A DNA stretch of 64,000 bases from Pyrrhosoma nymphula (Eukaryota > Arthropoda > Insecta > Odonata > Coenagrionidae), in NCBI GenBank assembly GCA_963573305.1, contig OY754331.1, positions 8,962,868 through 9,026,867 of the forward strand. The letters are read 5' to 3'. The notes beneath the pieces were generated by a model, which saw nothing but the letters and a program-made list of their open reading frames with translations, did not search any database and had not been told where the DNA came from. This document shows positions 33,201 through 42,200 of this stretch, in pieces. Within the stretch, counting starts at the first letter, position 1. Every line of letters starts with the position of its first letter. Both the position numbers and the translations under genes were made by a program.

Positions 33201-36200
33201 CCCATCCAAAAACCAAGGCTTTCATAACACATGGTGGTTTGGGGAGCTGTTTGGAAGCAGTATATCATGGAATTCCAATTATTGGCATCCCTATATTTGC
33301 TGATCAAGAGTTCAATGTGAGACGTGCTGTGTATGATGGCTCAGGAATCTTTTTAGATATAAATAATCTCACAGCGTATTCTTTGGTGGATGCCATTATC
33401 AGAGTAACAGGAGACCAGAGGTAATTTTGTTTTCTATGTGTTTATATTTACTGATTTGTGCAAATGAAACTTACATATCATACATTATATAATTTATCTC
33501 ACCAATTTTATCTCAAAGGATAGAGGGAAAAAGCTATCATGATACGGATAAAACTTCAAATTTTAATTCAAATTAAATATAAAACATTCCAGCCGGTGGT
33601 AATAGGTATAAAATACAGTATACCTCATATTACGTCGTTTCGAGTTTAGTCGGTTTCGCAGATCAGTCGCTTTTTCTGGCTAATTAAAGGATAGATAAGT
33701 TCAAGAAAAGTCAGTGTAATGGATTTCGAACGAAAAAACAAAATTGAAAAACACACTAATAAAAATCTAAGAAATCACATTGAAACTAAATAAAAAATCG
33801 TTAATTAAACAAATAATCCTTGAAGCATTGAAAGGGTTGAAAAGGAGGGAATACCAAGAGCTAGTAGAAAAGAACATAGGTGAAGAGAAGCGGATGGGAA
33901 CCATAAAGAAGAGATGGGAGGTTATAAAAACAGGTATCGAAGGAGCGGCAGAGAAAACAATAGGAACGGTGGAAAAGAAGAGGGTTAAGAAGCAGTGGAT
34001 TACAGAAGAAATGTTAAAGAAAATGGAGGAGAAAAGGATATGGAAAAACGTTAACACCGACGTAGGCAAGAGGAAGTACAAGGAATTGAATAATAAACTC
34101 AGGCGAGTGACCAATCGGGCAAAAGAAAACTGGTGGAAGAGACAATGTGAGGAAATGGAAAAGATGCAGGAGGAGGGGGAAGTGGGTGCTTTGTACGCCA
34201 AGGTGAAAATGTTATCGGGTGGTAAGAGAGGTCAAACGATACCAAAGGTTAAGGACAAAACGGGGAAGATATTAATCGAACAGGAAGATATCCAAGAAAG
34301 ATGGAGAGAATACGTAGAGGAGCTATATGACAGCGAGAATAGACCCCTTAGCCTAGATCTAGAGGATGAAGGAACAATAGATAAGGATGACCTCGGACCA
34401 GAGTTACTTGAGAGTGAAATAGAGAGGGCATTAAGAGAGATGAAGGGTAGAAAAGCCGTGGGAGCCGATAACCTACCTTCGGAGCTACTGAAGAATCTAG
34501 GTAGTAATGGGAGAAAATCGTTTCTGGAACTCATTCGCAGGATCTACGAGGAAGGAGTATGGCCAGAGGATTTCGTGAAAACAGTATTTATACCTATCCC
34601 GAAGAAGAGGAAAGCGTCAGAATGCGAGGAGTATAGAACAATCAGTTTAATTTCGCACGCAGCAAAAGTGTTGCTTAGAATACTAAATAGAAGGTTGGAG
34701 AGCAGAGCAAAGTGCTATTTAGGCGATGACCAATTTGGGTTTAGGAAGGATAGGGGAACCAGAGATGCGATTGCGGTAATGAGGACATTTATAGATAGAA
34801 ACATAGAGCATAATCAGGATGTTTTCGCTTGTTTTGTAAATTTCGAAAAGGCGTTTGACAGAGTATACTGGGAGAAACTAATGCAGATACTGGGGAAAAT
34901 AGGAATAGATTGGCGTGATAGGAGACTCATCCAAAACTTATGTATGGGGCAGAGGGCTCAGGTAAGAGTAGCTGACGGCGAATCAGGGTGGGCAGTTATA
35001 GGTCGCGGGGTACGGCAAGGGTGCCCGTTGTCGCCTTTACTTTTTAACATCTACGCTGAGGAAATGGTAAGAGAGGCATGGGATGAGCTAGATGTGGGAA
35101 TGAAAGTAGGAGGCCAGTGGATAAAGTCGGTTAGATTCGCAGACGACCAGGCGTTGGTCAGTCGGTCATCGGAAGGACTGCAAACTTTAGTAGATGCACT
35201 GGAAAAGCAGTGTGAGAAATACGGAATGAAGATAAATAATAGGAAAACAAAAGTAATGAGATTCTGTAGGACAAAGAAAGCGAAGCTTGTGATAAGAGTA
35301 GGAAGTCACAAACTGGAGCAAGTAGAACAATTTAATTACTTGGGTAGTACGCTAGAAGAAAGAGGACATAGTAGAAAAGACATTAGGAGGAGAATAGCGC
35401 TAGCGAAGGAAGCGTTCAATAATAGAAGGGAAATGATGACGGGGACCTTAAGTAAGGATGTAAAAAAGAGGCTAGTGAAGAGCTTGATATGGAGTGTGGC
35501 GTTGTATGGGGCAGAAACGTGGACCTTGAGAAGGGAAGACGAAAATAGGCTGAAGGCTTTTGAGATGTGGGTGTGGAGGAGGATGGAGAAGGTGCGTTGG
35601 ACGGAAAGGAAGACAAATGAAGAAGTGCTTGACATGGTGGGTGAGGAGAGGAAACTTATAGATGAGATTAGGGAAAGACAGGGTAGGTGGCTGGAAGGGG
35701 TAATGAGGGAAGATGGTTTGCTGAAGGCCGTGATAGAGGGAAGGATGTTGGGTAAGCGGGGAAGGGGAAGGAAGAGAATAGGTTTTATGGACGGGATGAA
35801 GAAAGGTAGGACTTATGCTGAGATGAAGAAAGAAATACTAGAGGTAGAAAGGGCACGGCACGTGTAAGAGTTCGTTGGATATTCTCTGACTTTCATCACA
35901 ACCTACCTCTAACCGGTAGATTACTGTAATGATGACGAAAACAAATAATTCAAGGTCAATCACAGTTTACAAAAAAATAGCACAAAGAAGTATGAGCGCA
36001 GATTAGAACACATCAGCGAAATTAATGGCGATCATGAACGGAGCGATGTACGATGAAGGAACGGTCGGTAACCTGCCACTATATGTAGTAATTAGTATTT
36101 GCTAAAGTCACAGGTGAATGTTTTGTGTATATTAACCAAATTCGTTCAAAATGTTTACTTAAAAACGTAAGATCTTTACCATACATAGGAATTAAAAACT

Positions 36201-39200
36201 CTTAATTATCCATGTATATGACGCCATTACTGAAAATAAAAAAAAACATCGTTGGTACGATTATCAAAGTTGTTTTATTGTCCAGCGCTCATCAAATTCG
36301 GGCCAAGGGCGTTACGCCAAATCACCTGAGTCAAGCTGAATCAAATGGTTCCTGACGCTGCCAAACTTGCAACAATTGACGCTGACGTACTGCGGGGGAG
36401 GAACCGGAAAAAGCGCTATTACTCAGAAAAGGAACGCGCAGAATAAATAATGGCGTGATCTTACTGTGTTTGATGTTCAGAAGAGTTTAATTTACTTTTC
36501 AAACCATTCGGAATGTTGCAAAAGGTATCATGGATGCGGGAATTTTCATTTCGTATTAAATTAACGACAATTGCGCACGAATATACAAAATGTTTATATT
36601 CGCGTATGCTTACGTTTTACTTGTCCACTGCAATCTAAGGAGAGGGCAGCACAGATTTTTTAATTTAATTTTAATTATTACAAAACGTTACAAATAGGCA
36701 ATCGCCTGGTGGTAACATTAAAATAAACATAAGAACTTATACATGAAATTTTCAAATCACTTCCAAATAAACCATTATAGATTCGAGGAACACTTACTTT
36801 TAAAATTTTTAGCGTTAGCGGGAAATATCTCAAAAATTACTTCAGGTAACTCATTCCACTTCTTTATACCTCTATTTAGGAAAGATTGCTTCGAAATAAC
36901 CGTATTCTGCTTTCTACGTTTAATTTTTATATTTGTGGCCATTCCTTCCTATGTAGCAGGGTGTAGTGAGTCCAGCCTTTGATTTATTTCCTCCCAAGCC
37001 CGTTCTTTTGCAATTGCTTTGTATATCCCGCATAACCTATTCATGGTCCTACTTAATCACAGCTGTATAACCACAGACCTTGGATGCAACGCCATTGTGG
37101 TGGGAATACGCGTAGGGTTTTCATGTCGCTCCGTACGGCTGTCGTGGAAACGAGTCGCAACTAGAGATGGACCACTCTGGAAATTACCGCGGTAACTTTC
37201 GTAAATTACCGCGGTATTTTTCGTAATTTACCGCTTCCCTTGTAAACTTCCATAATTTTCTAAATAATTCACCTATATTTGAGATAATTTTTCATACAGA
37301 TCAATTCCCAACGTGTTCTTTTAAGATAAGTTCACATTTCCTGCGTGTTTAATAATAAATTGAGGTATGTATGTACCACTCATTTTTGGAATATTTTACA
37401 AAAAATTATAACATTTTAAGCATTAGAATATTCTTCTTGAAAATTTCTCATACTTTGACAAAAGGAAGCCAGATTGCGTGTTGCTGCCGTAGTTCATTTT
37501 ACAATTTAAAAATTTCTAATATATTAATGTTGTATTAAGTATGGTTTAAACATGGTTATTCCCTTCTTATTGCTATTGAATTTCTTATTAAACCATACAT
37601 TTGCTGTTTAATACCTAAAACTAAAGAATACAGGACAATTATGGTAATTTTCGAAAATTACCGTAATTTACCGTGATAATTTACCTCAAATAAAAATTAC
37701 GGCAATTTTCCCATCTCTAGTCGCAAGTGTACTAGGTACCGTTCCGTTTTGAAGCGCGCGGTCTAGAGCCGTCAAGAGGCAGAAGCGGTATCACTCAACA
37801 GCTTTCCATTCTAGGTTTTGAAGTTAGCACAGGATGGAGCATATCAGCACACTAGAAGTGCCACTAATGGAGCAATTTGCGCAGAAGAAATGTTTGGCGA
37901 ACTTTGAGTGGCATAATTTATGCTCACAATAATCACGGCCTTGTTTTTTTAGTGAGTTATTAACCCTTAAGCTGATGCAGCTAGAGCGCATGTCGTCCAC
38001 CCTGTGCGGAAAATATATATTTGGACGATTCGGACAGAGCCTGTCCCTCCTTCCCGCGGGCCGAAGCCGGGCCGTTATATGACCCATGTAATCCCCTCCC
38101 GACCCTTTTCTCGTGATCCCAGGGGGTGGGCACTGGAAATTTTTGAGGGATTATTGGGACTTTAAACAAATTTTGAAAATTTGTTAATAGGCGTAATTGT
38201 CAAAAACTAATATGACAATATTTTTTTCAAGCAATTTTCTGATTGATACCAAACACCAAAGAAATCCGTTGATAATTGAGCCGGGCGCGAGCATAAGACA
38301 ACTAACTTTTGAGACGACCATAGCCCATTGAGCGAGCAATCGGAAGAAAGGGTCGTACCTCATTGCGGTGGTATACGAACCCTAAAGAGCGTGGGAAGGG
38401 AGTGGTTTAGGTAAGAAGGGTGGATTCCCAAATGTCCACCGCTGGAAAGAAAGAGTTCGGGTAATAAAAATACGAAAGGGCTGAGGGAGCAGGTAGACAG
38501 AGAGGGTCAAACGTACAAGAACGTTTGGTTATGTGAAAAAACCGCTCAGCGATTGAAGCGCAAATATAGATATGTGCGAAGAAAGCGCACAAAGGCCAAT
38601 GTGACAGTTTAGGGTAGGGGTTACGTTACCAGGAAATAAATACTTGGAGCTGGTTGGAGGTGGTTAGTTATGGAAGTCCAGGTAGTTAAGTCCACTTGGA
38701 GCTGGTTGGAGGTGGTTAGTTATGGAAGTCTTAACTACTAACAAGGGTAAGCCTGCAGCACCTTATAACGGATACGCATAAAGGGAGTTTAGGATGAAGA
38801 TAGATGGGTTAATAGTTTTGCGATGTCAGAAGGAAAGGTCAAGTAGGTGCCGTGGAATGTTAAAAAGTAAAAATGGCGAAGTTATAGAAGTTACTGATCA
38901 CTCATGTGCAGCACCGGACACAGCCAGATTGGAAGTTATGAAGAGCATCAACGTTGCAAAGAAGAGAGCCCGTGAAGAAGACACGTCATTTTCAAAGATC
39001 TACAGAGAAGAACTGGGAGAACTCCACAACAAGGGCTACAATTTTGTAACAGAAATTCCGCAACAACTGACCACAAAAAGAAGTATGCTCATGCAGAGAA
39101 GCAGTGCACGTGGAACCCAAAAGGAGCCTGAGACTATAGAAGAAGTTATTTTAGACGAAGAATTGCTTCAGATGAACGACGGATCAAAATTTATTTTATT

Positions 39201-42200
39201 GGACGAAGGTTTAGAGGAACGGATGAGTGCGCTTTTTTCGCTGTGCGCTTTTTTCGCGACACCGAACGTTTTCCCCGCAGTTGCCGGTACACACGTACAT
39301 GTACGTTTTCCGCAGCCTAAGGGTTAAATTCGTAACAAATAGTAATTTAACCCTCTGGGCGGCGGCGGGTGCACGCCTTGAGAGTTGACACGAGCAGTGG
39401 GCGCGCGCCGCACTCAGTGCAGCGTAACTGACGCAGCAATATAACCTGAATATAAATTTTTTTAAGGAATGGGAAACGAATATGTATATGATGTTTGGCA
39501 ATGGGCTGGTGACTAGTGTGATGGATAGTTTATTTGATAACCAAGAAATACTAAGTATGCCGCACGGGGTGCAGCGCGGTGGTGCGCCCGCACCGAAGAA
39601 TCCAAACGCAAGGAACCCACCAAAACCCCACACCTCAAGTTTGAAAGCTCATACGGAGCTGACAATGAGATGGTAAGCACACAACAAAAGCTACGATGTG
39701 CACCAGTGGCGAATATAGGTTATAATTCCGGGAGGGGAAGGGGTGGGGGGGGGGGCAAGACCGTCTACCTAGCTTCGACCGGCCTATCAATAAATAAACC
39801 GGATAAATATCAATCGATATAAAATCAGATACTTATTTTGCCTAATACTGGCATAAAAAATTAACCACTCATGGTTTGCTTATGAAAGCGCAGCCAAGAA
39901 CGCTGTTCTACGACTTCCCGCCCCGGAGAAAAAGTTTGTTTATACAACTCACATATAAACTTTTTCTTATAAGATACAATTCTGTAATTTATTATATACA
40001 TAACCATCAATATTATATCTCAGTTTGTAAAAGTTCGTGCCCTTAATACAGCGTGTTTTTAAGAAAACAAATTTTAAACGTGACTCCTTCTTGAAATACG
40101 CCTACAAATGGGCACTCTTTACGTTCTCGCCTCAATAACAATATCATTATAAATGTAATAAAACATTATTTATAACCGTTAAACGCAGAATAAACCAAAT
40201 GAAACTATAATGTAATTGGTTTTTATGTACAGTCATTGGTTATTTTGTTATCAAGCTTCAAACTCGAGTGTACATAATTTTATGTTGGACTATGCGCCGA
40301 GCGCCTCTCATCGCGGCCATGCGGCCTTATTTCGGGAGGAGGGATAGGATCCCCCGATATATTCACCACTGATGTGCTCATATAAGACGAGAGTACAAAT
40401 AGCTAGACACATACGGGTAAGATGATAAATAAGAAATACGAAGAATGCCGCGCGGAGTGGGGCGGCGCGCCCACCGAAGGATTAAAAACGTTAACATTTT
40501 ACCATAGACTAATTAGAAACTTTTCACTTTACATATTTGATACTATCACAGAAAACGAGCCGGATAAACATCGCGGATGCAATTATTGCGTTGTGAAGTT
40601 ATTTTATTGACCACCATCGTTCACCAAGTCTATTCCCGATGATTCCAAGGGTGCTGCTCAGAGCATAGAATCTAAAAACGAATGAAATGAAGCAAGTGTG
40701 CTGTTTGGTAGTGAAGTGAGCAGCGTTGTGGAGCTAGTAGGAATGCGTTAGCAAATTTCTTATATTAATATTCAATTAAATAGGATCGCAAAATAGCTTT
40801 GTCGTCTTTCTAGCTACTACCACTTAACTTTTGCATAAAATTACGCTAAACTTTTACAATTTATGAACTTTCAAAACTAAATTTGTCATTTATACACTAC
40901 ACCATATCATTATATAGAAAAAATTTGTAAAATAGTGTATCTCAAAGCAATTTATAGGGGTGCTGGATCGACTCACGGCGAAATTCGACTTACGTAGTGT
41001 TGCGCCTCGTACGGCGCATGGCGACGTATACCTTTATTTATATTTTGATAGCAACCTCTCATAATAAATGTAAATCACCGTAGGTACTTAGGCCAACAAA
41101 TTGAATGTAAAACTATCCACCCATGGCCCGCTTCTGTTAAGAGCACGCATGCTACTGCTGATCCTGGGTTTATCTCCACCTTTCCTCCTATCACTCTTCC
41201 CTCTCCAACCTATCCTATGCGGTACAAATTGTCTCGGCTGACACTTGTCTCCACTAAAAACTTAGACCTGCCACAATATTCCTGAACCTAAATGGGAATG
41301 TGCACTTAAGTACAAGAGTGTGTGTTGTCAATGGACAAATATGGCAAACACCATTACTGCTTGAATATAGATTTGTATCTCATATTCAGGAAATAATTTT
41401 CAAGCACATCATGTTGAAATACGCTGTTGTAAAACACAGTCAAAGGAAATGTGTAAACTATTTTCTCAGGTCTCTGGTGCGCGTTCCACGTTTACACTTA
41501 ACCACGGCACGGCACGACAACCCTGCTAAGGTTAAGACTTGGGAGGGAACGAATATTTAACTACGGGTTGTCGAGAGCTAGGCACTATATGTTGAATGAG
41601 GTTTCGGCATTTTAGATAATAAATGGCGTATATTCCATCGCCCTCTTGATGTAAGTATTGACATGGCAGACATTATCGTACAGGCATGTTGTGTGCTCCA
41701 TAACTTGGTCAGACAGCAAGACAGATACATTCAAAGAACTGCGGAACTAGCCCGCAGTAACTTTAACGGAGTCACCCGCTGGTGGTCAAACAATAGTGTG
41801 AAATTCACAGTGAAAAAACCATTCGCCTGGACTGGGATTCGAACCCAGACCCCCAGATTTCGCGCCGAGAGCTCTACCAGTTAAGCTACCCAGGCGTCAT
41901 CTCTCACTGTGAATTTTATGGAGGCTATAAAGGTTAACAGAAATGATTGTCCTTATAGAGGCATAACATACACTTCTATTATCTCTAAGCTGTGATATTT
42001 GATAACGAGAGACGATATTTATTTGGCACTCAGCTTATCTGAATATACCAACACAAGATCGCCTGTTATTTCGTCTGAATTCCTCTGAATCTCATAAACA
42101 ACAATTTTCAAATCTTCAGGTTCCAAGAAGCAATGAGGAAGAGATCCATAATCCTCTTGGATAAGTTCTGGGATCCAGTAGAACTAGGTGTCTTTTACAT

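Larger units (their letters stand above)
37960..39327. mobile_element. TTAA-flanked element carrying a FLYWCH fragment
   Basis: TTAA at 37960-37963 and 39324-39327 flank termini CCCTTAAGCTG and CAGCCTAAGGG, an 11-bp imperfect inverted repeat with the CCC start usual for piggyBac-type ends. The interior includes a GC-rich subterminal stretch, a 37-bp direct repeat pair (38642-38730) and a partial FLYWCH-like frame that runs into the right end. It has no piggyBac transposase. An alternative is two independent pieces whose ends happen to match. Confidence 0.5.

Noticed and set aside
33767..34201. 144-codon minus-strand frame
   Set aside because: Shadow of the RTE-like reverse transcriptase. Ser/Phe/Leu-rich as expected from the complement of a Lys/Glu-rich frame.
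41824..41896. Functional tRNA-Ser(CGA)
   Set aside because: The anticodon stem is weak and the base before the anticodon is G instead of U. Kept only as tRNA-like.
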